From assembly GCF_000271405.2 (NCBI RefSeq), contig NC_018081.1:477867-503558 (forward strand): a stretch of 25,692 nucleotides of DNA. Direction: 5' to 3'. Of the stretch, positions 1 to 9,453 are shown one piece after another (within the stretch, counting starts at the first letter, position 1; each line of letters begins with the position of its first letter). The translations under genes were made by a program, and so were the position numbers. The notes under the pieces are model-generated. The model saw only the letters and a program-made list of their open reading frames with translations, did no database searches and was not told the origin of the DNA. This stretch comes from Enterococcus hirae ATCC 9790 (GTDB lineage: Bacteria > Bacillota > Bacilli > Lactobacillales > Enterococcaceae).

Positions 1-40
1 AACCATTGTTATTGGATAAATCTACTACCTTTAATGTCAT
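1..40 (-). CDS. Endolysin, N-terminal codons only (probable GH25-type muramidase)
   Basis: Only 13 codons lie inside the window, starting ATG ACA TTA AAG and reading MTLKVVDLSNNN before running off the left edge. The hydrophobic strand followed by D-x-S-N at the very N-terminus is what GH25 (Cpl-1/cellosyl type) lysozymes show, where this Asp is catalytic. The position right after a holin gene also fits a lysin. An AAGGAG sits at 52-57, 11 bases before this ATG. A closer ATG at 47 has better spacing but opens only a 12-codon frame that ends at 9. Lysin identity is well supported by context. The GH25 class is inferred from 12 residues and could be wrong. Confidence 0.6.
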   Translation of the reverse strand, partial: MTLKVVDLSNNNG

Positions 41-75
41 TTTTCATCGTTCTCCTTCATTGTATTTTTGTTTCT

Positions 76-330
76 TTATAAAGTTGATTTTCCATTAGCC
101 GGCAAATCATAAAAACCACCCGCAGACATTCCTGCCAGTATTCCTGCCCAGGCATAAGTGGCTATTTCTCCATGAATGATCGTCAGTGCATAGCTAATAC
201 CAATAATCAATCCAAAAAGAACATTCAAAAACGGCAACCATTTATTATTGATTGCCGTTTGTTTAATCATTTGTGTTACACCTACAACGATTGCGCCAAT
301 AATCGATGTCGCAAGTAAGATATTATCCAT
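76..330 (-). CDS. Holin
   Basis: An 84-aa, almost wholly hydrophobic protein with about three predicted membrane segments (residues 4-22, 31-50 and 56-76) and Gly/Ala-rich helices. It has the size and pattern of phage holins that open the inner membrane to release the endolysin. It sits directly before the lysin gene. An AAGGAGG lies 9 bases before the ATG at 330, and the start overlaps the end of the preceding gene by 8 bases, so translation of the two is probably coupled. The ending DLPANGKSTL is short and polar. I recognise it as the common enterococcal prophage holin type from memory rather than by search. Confidence 0.85.
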   Translation of the reverse strand: MDNILLATSIIGAIVVGVTQMIKQTAINNKWLPFLNVLFGLIIGISYALTIIHGEIATYAWAGILAGMSAGGFYDLPANGKSTL

Positions 331-673
331 CTTTTTCTTCCTCCTTCAATGGATAATGGGGTAAGGTTAAAATTTTACTGTATAGCGCTTCGCCTGTTCC
401 ATTTCCACCAAGCGCTCGATACCCTTTCCATATATATTCCAGATTTTCTAAATCATCTACTGAGATCCATCCTTGTTCTAAAAAATAGATACATTGTTGA
501 TAGATTTTATCGTGTAATAACGCTAGGTTTGCGGATTCTAAGTTCCGAAACCTTCTTTCTGTTTGTTCTCGTTGTGCTTTCAATTGTTTGAACACTCTTA
601 CAAACAAAGAAATCACTCCGCCAGAGCCTAGCGCAACGAACAAACTATTAATTTCTAAAAAACGATCAAGCAT
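323..673 (-). CDS. Small membrane-anchored coiled-coil phage protein upstream of holin
   Basis: A 116-aa protein. Residues 9-27 are hydrophobic (LFVALGSGGVISLFVRVF), residues 28-55 are charged and helical (KQLKAQREQTERRFRNLE), and the remainder is soluble with an LGGNGTGEALY motif that recurs in small proteins next to holins in enterococcal and lactobacillar prophages. No function is known to me. A role in lysis or at the tail tip is inferred only from position between the tail-tip gene and the holin. An AAAGGAGG lies 14 bases before the ATG, longer than usual, and I see no better in-frame start. Confidence 0.75.
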   Translation of the reverse strand: MLDRFLEINSLFVALGSGGVISLFVRVFKQLKAQREQTERRFRNLESANLALLHDKIYQQCIYFLEQGWISVDDLENLEYIWKGYRALGGNGTGEALYSKILTLPHYPLKEEEKDG

Positions 674-694
674 GTTATTTCGTTGTTCCTCCTT

Positions 695-731
695 TATATA
701 AAAATAACCACATGTAAAATTACATGTGATT
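695..731 (-). terminator. Rho-independent terminator after the tail-tip gene
   Basis: An inverted repeat (arms 706-717 and 720-731, AACCACATGTAA / TTACATGTGATT on the plus strand) abuts the TAG stop of the tail-tip gene and is followed on the minus strand by ATTTTTATAT. One position pairs as G-U only in minus-strand RNA, where the plus-strand RNA has a C-A mismatch, so the hairpin is oriented for leftward transcription. The Shine-Dalgarno sequence of the next gene begins just past the U-tract, so termination is probably partial. Confidence 0.6.
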
Positions 732-2702
732 CTACCCTAATTGTACTGTTACAGTAGATAACCCTGTAGTCGCATATCGCCAATTTAACACTAAACCGTC
801 TGCTGAAAAAGTAAATGGAGTTGCTCCATTTGCACGATTTAACACTCTTAGTTCTCCATCGGTTATTTTTTCACTTGCTTTAAATAGCTGTTCGCTTAAG
901 ACCAAATTTGAGCCTCCACCATTTATCGCTTTTAATTGTAATTGATAAATAGCGACACCTTTATTATTAGTTTTAACCGTAACTTGAACAGGGGGATTAT
1001 ATACTGCATTTTGATCGGAAAAGTCATACTGTAAAGAATCAAATAATTCCTTTAACGTAATTTTCGTTGTTGTTTCAACCTCTCCATTTGCTGAAACGAC
1101 TTTAGACCATACACCAGTTGTTCGATGACTTCTAATTTGCGCCATCAATTGTGTACGCGTCATAAACTCCAAACCAAAAAATTGAATATTTTCTGTTCCA
1201 GTATTTTGAATCGTAACACTATGCATTCCCTTTCTTGGAATCACTAAAACTGGTTCTGATTCACTAGAAACTTGCCCTAATTCTGTGATAAAAGCCCCAT
1301 AATAAGTTTGATAATAGATATTATAAAAGTTTCCATTTCTAGGAGTTGTATAAGTCACGCTATTATCAAAAGTTAAACTACTTTGTTTAGAACCGAATTG
1401 AGTGGAAGTCGATGTGCTTTGTCCTAAAACGCCAAAATCCAAACTCATTTTCAAAATGGCTGTATTACTTTTTCCTAAATAAGAATTAGGATAGGAAACT
1501 ACATTATCTTCTAAGGTTTCAAATGTATAAATAACTTTTCCACCAGGTGAAATAATCAAAGCTACCCCTTTTCCACTAGTTGTTTCATCTGGCGTTGGAT
1601 AAGAAGTATCATATGCATAGTTAGCTCCTGAAACTACAGTCAATCCATCAATATCTCGCACAGAGAGAACACCATTCGATAACTGATTCACTTCTAATTT
1701 TCCATAACTTAAGATAAAATTAGCTACTTTAGCTCCTAAAAAAGAATACCCCTTCGTATTGAAATGGATATTATCTGAATAGTAATTAGCAGGTAAATTT
1801 GATGTCTCGATTCCTAAGTCAAGATATGGCACATCGCATTCATCACATAATTTTACAATTGCTTTTCTGAAAGTATGTAGCCCTAGATTGACTGTTGTGC
1901 GTTGTTTTGGCGGTAACATAACCATCACTCCAGCACCCCATTCGTTTTCACGTTGTATAAGTTTCCGATAGGTATTTTGAAATGCTTTCATACCACCGTA
2001 GGTAGCATCATTAGTTCCTAAACAAAAAATCGTGATATCTGCATTAGCACTGGTTGTCCATCTTTTTTGATAGGCTTCTGCTGTTTCTCCAGGAATTGCT
2101 CTTACTTCGATTGTAACCAGACCAGGAAAAATTTCATCCATAATTGTTTGAAGCTTTTCCGGATAGGTCACTCCTGCCCTTGTACTATTTTGATTCGGTT
2201 GATCAGGCAATGCAGGACGTTTGTCTGCACTTGTTTGATCCAAACCATATGTCAAGCTGTCCCCTGCCACCACAATCTTGATCGCTTCTTTTTTGCTTCT
2301 AAGTTTTTGAAATGCAACAGACAAAAGATAACTTTGGTCACGTACAAAAGCCAAATTCTTAAAATCAGCATCTAATCGCTCACTCAAGACTGCTTGTGCG
2401 ACTCCGTTTGCATCCGTTCGTGAATCAATTATCTCAGAATCTTCTGTTAATTGCCCGATACTAGTGTTGACTCTCTTTTCTAGTTCCTTCTGCGAAGCAG
2501 AAGTTTCATAAGATAATTTCTCTGCAAAATTAGATTGAATATTCGTGATTTCAATTGCTCGTGCCATGGATTCTCTTGTATCCAATCCTTTTTGTTTCGT
2601 ACGAATGAAATCGGCGTACTTAGCTACCGTCGAATTAACTTGATTTTTATCATATTCAGGATTTGTCGGTGTAACCGCTGTGGGATCTCTATACTCTGCC
2701 AT
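732..2702 (-). CDS. Tail-tip / receptor-binding protein with an SGNH (GDSL) hydrolase domain
   Basis: A 656-aa protein. Residues 1-130 are polar and helical and probably attach to the tail tip. Residues about 140-335 form a complete SGNH/GDSL hydrolase: block I GDSL with Ser149, block II Gly205 in IPGET, block III GTND with Asn231, and block V SDNIHFN with Asp310 and His313. Residues 340-656 are beta-rich and likely bind the receptor or trimerise. SGNH enzymes are serine esterases/deacetylases, so the protein could remove acyl or acetyl groups from cell-wall polymers or capsule during adsorption; the substrate is unknown. The start is the ATG at 2702, 8 bases after GGAGG, rather than an upstream in-frame codon at 2717. 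It follows the Tal-like gene, the usual place for host-range proteins. Confidence 0.88.
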   Translation of the reverse strand: MAEYRDPTAVTPTNPEYDKNQVNSTVAKYADFIRTKQKGLDTRESMARAIEITNIQSNFAEKLSYETSASQKELEKRVNTSIGQLTEDSEIIDSRTDANGVAQAVLSERLDADFKNLAFVRDQSYLLSVAFQKLRSKKEAIKIVVAGDSLTYGLDQTSADKRPALPDQPNQNSTRAGVTYPEKLQTIMDEIFPGLVTIEVRAIPGETAEAYQKRWTTSANADITIFCLGTNDATYGGMKAFQNTYRKLIQRENEWGAGVMVMLPPKQRTTVNLGLHTFRKAIVKLCDECDVPYLDLGIETSNLPANYYSDNIHFNTKGYSFLGAKVANFILSYGKLEVNQLSNGVLSVRDIDGLTVVSGANYAYDTSYPTPDETTSGKGVALIISPGGKVIYTFETLEDNVVSYPNSYLGKSNTAILKMSLDFGVLGQSTSTSTQFGSKQSSLTFDNSVTYTTPRNGNFYNIYYQTYYGAFITELGQVSSESEPVLVIPRKGMHSVTIQNTGTENIQFFGLEFMTRTQLMAQIRSHRTTGVWSKVVSANGEVETTTKITLKELFDSLQYDFSDQNAVYNPPVQVTVKTNNKGVAIYQLQLKAINGGGSNLVLSEQLFKASEKITDGELRVLNRANGATPFTFSADGLVLNWRYATTGLSTVTVQLG

Positions 2703-4086
2703 TACCACTACCTCCATTTATTGTGTTTTCTAACGCTGTAATTCGTTGATTATACTCATGAATAATACTTGTAAATGTATTGAATTCATTTTCCATCGCT
2801 GAAAAATTATTAAATATATCAGCGAAACTTTTTTGCAAAACATTCATCTCTGCACGAATATCTTCAGTAAAAACTGCTACATTCTTATTTATTGCGACAA
2901 TATTTGTCTGCTGCTGCTCAACTCCAGACGCCATTGTCGTTACTGATGACTTGGCCGAAGAAATATCAGCATTATACTGTTCCTGTGTCTTCAACTTGTT
3001 CCCAAAAGTTAACGTCGATTTTTCTATCTCATTTAACTTCAACTGCATACCAACAATTCGAATATTTTCATCAAGTCCTAACCATTTATTCTTAACCACA
3101 TGCCAATTTCCTACTTCAAATTGATCAACAGCTAAACCAATCGGGAATAAATCTACTGCTGAAATTTGAAACTGATTTGTAGATACCTTCTGTGAAGCTA
3201 ACCATTGCTTTGCTTTAGCTAACAAGATATCCGGTTCATGAACATCATCCCAAACAACCGAACCTGCAATAGATCCAAAACGAGCTCGCTTCTGCTCATC
3301 GATTAAATAGTCACGTCCATTATTAACTTTCTCAATGGTTATTCGAGGCATAGAAACATCAGAAGTTTCACCCTCGGGTGCTTCAATTCTTGCACCTCGA
3401 GGTTTTAGAATTGTAATAATTTCATTTGGATCCATCGTTCTTGAAACAGACAACATATTTTTCTTCAATTCGATAGTTTGTGAACCATTCATTCCTGAAC
3501 TGTTTAACCAATCAATGAAATTAACTCCTTCTCCTCGTCTGATTCGTATTTCACCACCAAAAGTCTCTAAACATTTTTCTTTTATCGTTTCATAGGTAGT
3601 TGCTGTATCATCAATAAACTTATAAACATTATCTGTCGAATTCGTCACTTCTACTGTTCCCACTAAAAACTGCTTATGTTCTTCTACTTGTTTATTATGC
3701 TCTTGAATAATATGCGTAAAAAATTGTTTGGGCGTGATATTTTGGGCTTTGTAATAACTTTGAATACTATCATTCAAATATCCTTTTTCAGATTCACAAG
3801 TGATTTCTTTAAAAAGTGTTCCGTCTTCTGAAAAACTCTCTTTTGGTAAAACCACTCTTCCAGAAAACACGATTTTATCTGTTTGAATATTCTTAACTGT
3901 TATTCGAGTAGTCAATGCATCAATAGAACTATAACCAGGAAACGTCGGCAACATCTGAAAAGTAAATTTATCTACTTCTAAGGACAAACCAAAATCAATC
4001 GTTGGATCAATTAGTTTTACTGCATTAGCGTAAGGTGAATGGATCACGATTTCCCCATCATTCGTATAAATCGTCACTAAATACAT
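2689..4086 (-). CDS. Tail-associated protein, prophage endopeptidase-tail (Tal/gp27-like) family
   Basis: A 465-aa protein of the baseplate hub type that follows Dit in Gram-positive siphophages (Prophage_tail / gp27-like fold). Residues 1-375 are the structural hub, with a characteristic N-terminus (YTNDGEIVIHSPYANAVKLIDPTIDFGLSLE). Residues about 375-465 are a helical, Gln/Asn/Glu-rich coiled coil ending in a Gly-rich linker (NGGSGNGRV). No lysozyme, CHAP or M23 domain is visible, so unlike longer Tal proteins it carries no recognisable wall-cutting enzyme; the enzymatic part is in the next gene (SGNH). The start at 4086 has AAAGGAG 11 bases upstream. The 3' end overlaps the next gene by 14 bases. 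Confidence 0.85.
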   Translation of the reverse strand: MYLVTIYTNDGEIVIHSPYANAVKLIDPTIDFGLSLEVDKFTFQMLPTFPGYSSIDALTTRITVKNIQTDKIVFSGRVVLPKESFSEDGTLFKEITCESEKGYLNDSIQSYYKAQNITPKQFFTHIIQEHNKQVEEHKQFLVGTVEVTNSTDNVYKFIDDTATTYETIKEKCLETFGGEIRIRRGEGVNFIDWLNSSGMNGSQTIELKKNMLSVSRTMDPNEIITILKPRGARIEAPEGETSDVSMPRITIEKVNNGRDYLIDEQKRARFGSIAGSVVWDDVHEPDILLAKAKQWLASQKVSTNQFQISAVDLFPIGLAVDQFEVGNWHVVKNKWLGLDENIRIVGMQLKLNEIEKSTLTFGNKLKTQEQYNADISSAKSSVTTMASGVEQQQTNIVAINKNVAVFTEDIRAEMNVLQKSFADIFNNFSAMENEFNTFTSIIHEYNQRITALENTINGGSGNGRV

Positions 4087-4088
4087 CT

Positions 4089-4823
4089 TTAGATAATCTC
4101 CTTTCTGAAATCAATTGTCAACGTTCCTGTTCCTGTCACATAAAGTATATTCTCGCCATTTTTCAAAACTAAGGCATCTGAAGTACCAGTTCCTGAATAG
4201 ATTTTGAACGTCTGTCCATCTTTTTGGATGGTAAAAATTCCACGCGCAGTCACTGTGGGAGTGACAACACCAATCCCAGCATTCACATATTTCAACACAC
4301 GAAATCCGTCAATCGTATAAGAGGTTGTTTGTGCAAAGCCATCTTCCAAATCAAATTCATCCCAGTTATCATTGGATTCTAAAGATTCACTGATTCGAAA
4401 AGGATAGCATTGAAATTTTACAGTTAAAGTACCGAAACGAACAGCTTCTTCAAAAGTAGGCGCTTCTTGAACCTCTGCCAAGTAATAATAATCTAGCATC
4501 ACATCATCGATTAGTTTTGTTTTCGTTGTTGGTTGCATCAGCCAATTAACAACTTTTGTCCATAAACGATATAACGCTTCTTTCGTCATTTCTTCACGAT
4601 CAATGATCAAAAAGGGAAAAGTAATCGTTCTTTCCGAATAGTTTTGATCGCCATAAACTTCAGAAAAATCATAAACCAAATTAGAATGGGGAAGATCAAC
4701 GAGTATTTTTTCTTTTTCAGGAAGCTCGAACTCTTTTTCGTCCAAAACATCTAAACCAAAATCGGTGCTATGTTTACCGTTAAATGTAATGCCATACTTA
4801 TAGCGGTTATTGCCATCGCGCAT
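4089..4823 (-). CDS. Distal tail protein (Dit)
   Basis: A 244-aa protein of the Sipho_tail family. The N-terminal part matches the Dit hub domain (ITFNGKHSTDFGLDVL, then a conserved GDQNYSERTITFPFLI strand), and the C-terminal part (from about 165) is a small beta-sandwich. Dit forms the hexameric ring joining the tail tube to the baseplate and receptor-binding proteins. It lies between the tape measure and Tal genes, the canonical order. The ATG at 4823 is preceded by AAAGGGGGA about 10 bases upstream and lies inside the last codons of the tape-measure gene (17-base overlap). Confidence 0.9.
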   Translation of the reverse strand: MRDGNNRYKYGITFNGKHSTDFGLDVLDEKEFELPEKEKILVDLPHSNLVYDFSEVYGDQNYSERTITFPFLIIDREEMTKEALYRLWTKVVNWLMQPTTKTKLIDDVMLDYYYLAEVQEAPTFEEAVRFGTLTVKFQCYPFRISESLESNDNWDEFDLEDGFAQTTSYTIDGFRVLKYVNAGIGVVTPTVTARGIFTIQKDGQTFKIYSGTGTSDALVLKNGENILYVTGTGTLTIDFRKEII

Positions 4824-7800
4824 CGTTTACCATCCCCCTTTCTGCAAAAATGGTTCTTTCTGCGACTGTCGCAGCATTATAAGGCGTTAGTCGACGATTG
4901 ACTTGATTTGGATCAACTACCGCTTGGACATTCAGTGGGCGGGCATTTAATACTCTAGCCAAAGCTTTCAAATCTATACCTTCATTTTGATGATAGGTAT
5001 TATTAATAATTTGATTTCCTGAATGTGCAAGACCAATTCGTCCAGTTGCAAGGGCTGTTTCTGGTTGAATTGGTTTCATCAGTCCATCATAAATCCTAGC
5101 CATTGCCTTATCAACTGATTGCGAACCTCTAGTAATACCTACGGCAATTCCTTCAGGAATATAGCGACCGACATTATCACGGAATAAACGAGAAGGCGAA
5201 TGAATCTTCGCTTTTGCTCTTGCAGCTCGTTCCGCTTGTGCTACTAATGCATTAGCAGCTGCAGTAACTGACCCTAGCGCAGAACGCATACCTTGCGCTA
5301 ACCCCGCACCGATCATATATCCTACTGCTCTCATTGACCCAGCTCCCGATCGCGCAAGATTTACAGCGCTATTCACAAGTTGACTAGAAGCACTCCGAAC
5401 TTGACTATTTCCACTGCGAATTCCCGTAGCCATATTATTACTTGTCATTTTTCCAACATTTAAAGCGGTTCTCGCCATTTTCATGCCATCACTGGCTACT
5501 CTTTGATTAATTTGAGCAAATACTTTCGTAATTTGATTGCCCATACTTGTAAATGTTTTTGAAATTTGAGAAACCATTGTTCTCATAATTGACGAAACCC
5601 TTGAAGACATCGTTGAAAAAGCCATAGCCAAAACATTAGTTGTTGTCGCCATTGTTCTGATTTGATTACTAACATTAGAAGTCATGCTTGTAATGTTAGT
5701 TCCTGTATTGGTTGCTGCGGAACTCACTCTATTCAACGCCGCTGACATCATAGCTGCGGAACTAGTCAATAATCTAAACGAGTTACCTGCGTTATTCACT
5801 GCTGCCGAAATACTCATGACCCTAGCATTGAATAAAGCAATCGCACCTTGTACAGCACTCAATGCCGAATTAATTGACAATATTTTCGTGCTAAAAGCAT
5901 TAAACGAAACACTAACCGACATAAGTGTAGGAGGAATCGTCATTAGTTGGGTTCTAAAAGCTGATATATAGATATTTGCCCCTGATAAACCCGATAAGCC
6001 AGTAACCGCCCCTGAAGCAAAACTAGCAAAGCTACTAGAAACTTGTATCATTTGCGCTGGTAATGCATTGATACTATTCGAGAATTGCGTGATTACATTA
6101 GGAAGTGTCTGCAAAGTAATATTCGCAGCCTGTCCGGCATTTGCAATCATCGTCAATCCCATTCCTGCTTGTTGCATTCCTGGTCCCGCTGTTGCGATTC
6201 CTGAACCAGCAATAGCTGCCAAACCAGTTGCAGTTGCCGCCAATGTAGCTGCCAAATCACCAAGTTTTAAATCAACAAGTATTTTAATTCCTTGCGCCAT
6301 TTGTTTAACGCCTTTTCCGGCATTCAAAGCAGAGTTCCCAATTGAATCAAAAATACCAGAAATCCCACTAAGAATATTATGAACAGCATTACAAAAGCTA
6401 TCTATAACGCCAGAAGCTCCATCAAAAACACTTTTGATAACTCCGCCAAATTTTTCAATAACTCCTCCAATATTATCTAAAATACTTGATATTTGTGTAC
6501 CTAACTCTTTAATCAAATTGGTTATAGAGTCGATTATCGGTCTAATTTCAGTAATTAGAGTTTGGAACGCTTGAACGATTTGAGAAATAACTGGTGCTAC
6601 AGCCTCAACCATTGCTTGTATAGCCGGAGCAAATGGCGCTAATGCTTGTACTATTCGGACGATTGCATCCGCTACTACTTGACCAAGACGAACAAATGCA
6701 TCAGCTATAATTTGAATAATTGGAGTGATTGCTGTTGCTATTTGTGAGATAGCTGTTCCTAAAGCAGATATGATTGGAGGCAAAGTACTTAAAATTTTTG
6801 CAATAGCATTTCCAAGAGCATCAATAGCTGGAGCAGTTGCACCTATAGCAATTCCTACAGCTTCTATTGCGGGTGCCATCGCACCAATCGCAATGCCAAC
6901 AGCAACTACTAAAGGAGACAAATTACTGAGTGCCATCGTTACCTGGGGTAGTACACTAGCAACTTTCACAAAAGCCTCGGCAAGAGCATTAATAACAGTC
7001 GTAGCAACTAAAGATACAGCTTGAACAAATGAACCGATAAGTGTCGAAGCAACCAGCGAAAACCCTTGAGATAAAGCAGAAATAATCATCGACACACCTT
7101 CACTTTGAGTAGCTAGTAATGCCAACGAAGCGTTAATAATGCCGATACCAGCTCCAATAGCTACAGCAGCTATCCCAACAGAAGAACCAAGTGCTAAAAT
7201 ATTAGCAGGACCAGCTAATTTCATTGCCGCACCTATCCCTTTAAAAGTAGCTGCTAATCCAGCACCTATGCCTTTTGCAGCAGTTGCTACTCCAGTAAGA
7301 GCTGTTTTTATACCTGTTCCTATACCTGTTGCACTTGCTTTAATGGCGTTTCCAGAAGACTTTATTACATTAGAGAGACCAGTGAAAACATTAGTCATCG
7401 TACTCTTTGAACGGCTAACACCTTTTACAGCTCCGTTCATTCCTTGTTCAACGTTCTTTTTGAACAAGTTAAACGGATTGAAAGATTTTATAAAATCTAA
7501 TCCTTTCATCCCTGTTTTTACTGCTGAAAAACCTACTAAAGTTCCAATTAAAACATTTGTAAATCCACTTATGATACTTGGATCTAGCTTAGCTATAAAT
7601 TTGGCTATACCATCTACAGCCTTAGCAATTACATCGACCACTTTACCGACAACTGTTCCCAACGTCGACCAGATAGAAGCGTCGCCGACAGAATCTGTGA
7701 CTTCTCGAAATGCTGCGCTAATACTTTCAATCGCGTTTTTTACACTTTGCAACGCTCCGGTGTCCGCAAATGAATTCATGAATTTTTTCACAATATTTGC

Positions 7801-8871
7801 ACAGGCTGTGATCACGTTGACTAAACTACTAAAAACCTTGCTTGCCGTCGTGATCCACGCACTCATGCCTCCAGATACGTTTGAAAAAGCTGAGCCAATT
7901 GAACTTATTGCACTTTTTACGCTTTTGACAGAAGTTTCGACTGTTTTAGTCAAGTCTTTAGTAAAAAAAGCTTTGAAAGCTTTACTGAAATCTTCTATCA
8001 TGGCGTCCTTGTCACCAAAAGCGTTGTTGATAGCTCCTTTTACCCTGTCGAGATTTTGAGAAATAGAGCCTAACCCCGTATTAGTTGCTGCCTTGTCGAT
8101 AGCTTCAATAACATTCGCCATATTTTTTACTACGGCGTTTCGAACATTTTGAAAACTTGTGGCAATCCCACCAGAAGAAGCTTTTGCCATCTCTGCAAAT
8201 CCACCAACGCCATTGTTCATTTCAATCATCTTGTCTGCAAATTGTTGAGCAGTAATTTTTCCAGCAGACAAGTCGCTTTTGAATTGAGCAACTCCATTAG
8301 AACCATATCCAAAAGCTTCAGCCATTTTATTCATAATCCCTGGTGCAGCTTCAGCAATAGAATTAAATTCCTCACCTTGAATCTTCCCAGTACCAAGAGA
8401 TTGATTGAACTGTCGTAAGGCATTGCTAGATTCTTCACTAGAAGCACCAAATCCAATCATGGCATTATTGAATGCTAAAGCTAAATCCGTTCCTTTTTCT
8501 AGACTGCCAGTCGTAATAGTTAGCTGTTGAGTACTAGAAACAATGTCATCTAACGTTGTAGGCAAACCTTCAATTCCGTCAGATAATTTTTTTATAGATT
8601 TACTAGAATCCTCCGCGCTATACCCAAAAGTCTTCATTACTCGAGGGAATTTTTGCATAGTATCAAAGCGACTAATAGCACCATCAAGTGAATTCTTTAC
8701 AGTATTAAAAGCCGCAGAGGCTACTTTCACTAGCCCCATAGATACCGCTAAATTTTTGATGGTAGCGCTAGCACTCCTACTTTTTCCTTCGAGTTGATCG
8801 AGATTTTTATTCAAGACTTTTACACCTTTACCATTAACTTCAACATCAATCTCAACTCTTCCATCACTCAT
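4807..8871 (-). CDS. Tape measure protein
   Basis: A 1354-aa protein, the longest in the window. Residues about 70-260 are the conserved tape-measure N-terminal domain (KFPRVMKTFGYSAEDS..., LGTGKIQGEEFNSIAEAAPG). The middle is a long run of Ala/Ile/Ser/Val-rich helices with hydrophobic repeats such as APAIEAVGIAIGA. Near residues 1221-1246 is the conserved AKIHSPSRLFRDNVGRYIPE motif. It sets tail length and is ejected with the DNA; by the usual rule of about 1.5 angstrom per residue the tail would be near 200 nm. No transglycosylase or peptidase domain is visible. The ATG at 8871 has GGGAGGTGAGG just upstream and overlaps the end of the Gp15 gene by 8 bases; an upstream in-frame codon at 8904 lacks such a site. 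Confidence 0.95.
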   Translation of the reverse strand: MSDGRVEIDVEVNGKGVKVLNKNLDQLEGKSRSASATIKNLAVSMGLVKVASAAFNTVKNSLDGAISRFDTMQKFPRVMKTFGYSAEDSSKSIKKLSDGIEGLPTTLDDIVSSTQQLTITTGSLEKGTDLALAFNNAMIGFGASSEESSNALRQFNQSLGTGKIQGEEFNSIAEAAPGIMNKMAEAFGYGSNGVAQFKSDLSAGKITAQQFADKMIEMNNGVGGFAEMAKASSGGIATSFQNVRNAVVKNMANVIEAIDKAATNTGLGSISQNLDRVKGAINNAFGDKDAMIEDFSKAFKAFFTKDLTKTVETSVKSVKSAISSIGSAFSNVSGGMSAWITTASKVFSSLVNVITACANIVKKFMNSFADTGALQSVKNAIESISAAFREVTDSVGDASIWSTLGTVVGKVVDVIAKAVDGIAKFIAKLDPSIISGFTNVLIGTLVGFSAVKTGMKGLDFIKSFNPFNLFKKNVEQGMNGAVKGVSRSKSTMTNVFTGLSNVIKSSGNAIKASATGIGTGIKTALTGVATAAKGIGAGLAATFKGIGAAMKLAGPANILALGSSVGIAAVAIGAGIGIINASLALLATQSEGVSMIISALSQGFSLVASTLIGSFVQAVSLVATTVINALAEAFVKVASVLPQVTMALSNLSPLVVAVGIAIGAMAPAIEAVGIAIGATAPAIDALGNAIAKILSTLPPIISALGTAISQIATAITPIIQIIADAFVRLGQVVADAIVRIVQALAPFAPAIQAMVEAVAPVISQIVQAFQTLITEIRPIIDSITNLIKELGTQISSILDNIGGVIEKFGGVIKSVFDGASGVIDSFCNAVHNILSGISGIFDSIGNSALNAGKGVKQMAQGIKILVDLKLGDLAATLAATATGLAAIAGSGIATAGPGMQQAGMGLTMIANAGQAANITLQTLPNVITQFSNSINALPAQMIQVSSSFASFASGAVTGLSGLSGANIYISAFRTQLMTIPPTLMSVSVSFNAFSTKILSINSALSAVQGAIALFNARVMSISAAVNNAGNSFRLLTSSAAMMSAALNRVSSAATNTGTNITSMTSNVSNQIRTMATTTNVLAMAFSTMSSRVSSIMRTMVSQISKTFTSMGNQITKVFAQINQRVASDGMKMARTALNVGKMTSNNMATGIRSGNSQVRSASSQLVNSAVNLARSGAGSMRAVGYMIGAGLAQGMRSALGSVTAAANALVAQAERAARAKAKIHSPSRLFRDNVGRYIPEGIAVGITRGSQSVDKAMARIYDGLMKPIQPETALATGRIGLAHSGNQIINNTYHQNEGIDLKALARVLNARPLNVQAVVDPNQVNRRLTPYNAATVAERTIFAERGMVNDARWQ

Positions 8872-9445
8872 CGTCCTCACCTCCCTCTGCATCTGACAAT
8901 GCATATTTCTTCTGAAGCTCTTTCATTCGAGCTTTTTCTTCTGTTGATTCGCCTTTGCTCGGTTTCCAAGTACGAATTTGAATAATTTTTGCCAAGACAG
9001 TATCATCTGGTAAACTTTCAAGTAATGCTTGAAATTCTTCCCATGATAATTTCCCTTGTTCTTCGAATAGATTAATTCCTATCTGCCTAAACGAAGCATA
9101 GATATACTTGGCATCCTGAACTAAATCGATTAATTTCGTGTGTTTTGTCGGCTTTTTTGGTAGCGGATTGCCTAATCGATCGGTTTCTATCTCATCTTCT
9201 TCCGTGTTAATATAAGTACTAAAAATAGAATGAAAGAATAAAAACTGTTGTTCGATTGTCCCTTGAAATTGTTCTTCAAAGTCATCGACCAACAGTTCTA
9301 AGCTCATATTTATTTTTTCTTCAGGGAATAAACTTTCATCAGCTAATATGTCGAAAACATCTAAAACATTATCAAAAGCTAAATCAATCGAATATTCTTT
9401 GCCTTCAAATTCAATCGAGGTGACTAACGGATCGTTTAACCGCAT
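8864..9445 (-). CDS. Gp15 family tail protein (second tail assembly chaperone ORF)
   Basis: A 193-aa acidic protein of the bacteriophage Gp15 family, found between the tail chaperone and tape-measure genes in A118-like phages. Conserved features include an N-terminal beta-strand segment (SIEFEGKEYSIDLAFDNVLDVFDIL) and an aromatic centre (DAKYIYASFRQIGINLFEEQGKLSWEEFQALL). By position it is the analogue of the T part of lambda G/GT, which recruits the tape measure. The ATG at 9445 is immediately preceded by an in-frame TAG (9446-9448), and AGGTG lies 5 bases upstream. It lies in the -1 frame relative to the preceding chaperone gene. Confidence 0.85.
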   Translation of the reverse strand: MRLNDPLVTSIEFEGKEYSIDLAFDNVLDVFDILADESLFPEEKINMSLELLVDDFEEQFQGTIEQQFLFFHSIFSTYINTEEDEIETDRLGNPLPKKPTKHTKLIDLVQDAKYIYASFRQIGINLFEEQGKLSWEEFQALLESLPDDTVLAKIIQIRTWKPSKGESTEEKARMKELQKKYALSDAEGGEDDE

Positions 9446-9453
9446 CTAATCAC

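Noticed and set aside
7139..8059. 306-codon open frame on the plus strand inside the tape-measure gene
   Set aside because: It is antisense to a low-complexity Ala/Ile/Ser/Val-rich gene, is itself Ala/Pro/Ile-rich without any domain, and has no ribosome site. It mirrors the codon bias of the real gene.
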